Below are positions 12,946-12,980 of a stretch of 12,980 bases of DNA, piece by piece (position 1 is the stretch's first letter; the number at the start of each line of letters is the position of its first letter). Origin of the DNA: B16-G9 sp964400655 (GTDB lineage: Bacteria; Bacteroidota; Bacteroidia; Bacteroidales; F082); assembly GCA_964400655.1 (NCBI GenBank), contig CAYNVN010000083.1:1-12980 (forward strand), given 5' to 3'. Made by a program: the position numbers and the translations under genes. Under the pieces are notes generated by a model, which was not told where the DNA came from, ran no database searches, and was given only the letters and a program-made list of their open reading frames with translations.

Positions 12946-12980
12946 ATATTGTCAACAAAAAAAATCCCGTGCGGCAAGCC

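Larger units (their letters stand above)
12524..12980. other. Gene-free repeat block downstream of ispE, continuing past the window
   Basis: No credible gene on either strand; the minus-strand open frame at 12636-12977 is made of repeat sequence. It holds an imperfect inverted repeat around 12579-12606 (GTCACTCT ... AGAGTTAC enclosing TTCGACTCCGCTCAG), a solo arm of the dispersed repeat (12623-12666), a CAGCAACAAG motif (12680-12696) and the full copy B (12731-12945). No T-tract terminator for ispE is evident. Confidence 0.75.

Noticed and set aside
12636..12977. 113-residue open frame on the minus strand at the window end
   Set aside because: Made of the dispersed repeat arms and tail motifs; similar words also appear in the open frames of the other repeat block.
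5247..12980. Insertion sequence or transposase associated with the repeats
   Set aside because: No transposase, integrase or reverse transcriptase frame exists anywhere in the window.

Overview
The window looks like an ordinary stretch of chromosome from a member of the Bacteroidota, most likely a Bacteroidales/Marinilabiliales-type marine or sediment lineage (the lineage is inference). Four things support this. Several upstream regions carry the Bacteroidota -7 box TAnnTTTG. A secreted protein carries a type IX secretion C-terminal domain. A PorT-like outer-membrane barrel is present. The proteins themselves are of Bacteroidota type. Every recognisable gene but one is housekeeping.

Layout: (1) 2-1300, ffh, missing only its first few codons at the window edge. 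(2) 1301-2431, an AT-rich stretch with one small DUF302-family gene (1485-1931) and a 500-base gene-free region with a hairpin and a -7 box. (3) 2432-5246, a tight + strand group: folD, a T9SS-exported beta-propeller-like protein, and queE, the last two overlapping by one base (TAATG). (4) 5247-5865, a gene-free block of tandem and dispersed repeats ending in a canonical promoter. (5) 5866-9060, the classic thrS-infC-rpmI-rplT translation operon, closed by a bidirectional terminator at 9082-9115. infC starts on a non-canonical ATA codon. (6) 9123-11441, a minus-strand pair: an outer-membrane beta-barrel gene followed by glutamine-dependent nadE. (7) 11571-11645, tRNA-His(GTG) with its own promoter and terminator. 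(8) 11726-12523, ispE of the MEP isoprenoid pathway. (9) 12524-12980, a second gene-free repeat block, related to the one at 5247-5865 and running off the window.

How the genes work together: ffh serves co-translational membrane targeting. folD supplies one-carbon folate intermediates. queE makes the 7-deazaguanine precursor of queuosine. The thrS operon couples threonyl-tRNA charging, initiation factor 3 and two 50S proteins. nadE makes NAD and ispE feeds isoprenoid synthesis. I see no defence system, prophage, CRISPR array, transposase or biosynthetic cluster. The points most worth a second look are the ATA start of infC with its strong Shine-Dalgarno, the structured rpmI-rplT spacer, the AT-rich DUF302 island between ffh and folD, and the repeat family shared by the two long intergenic regions, whose copies fold into long hairpins.
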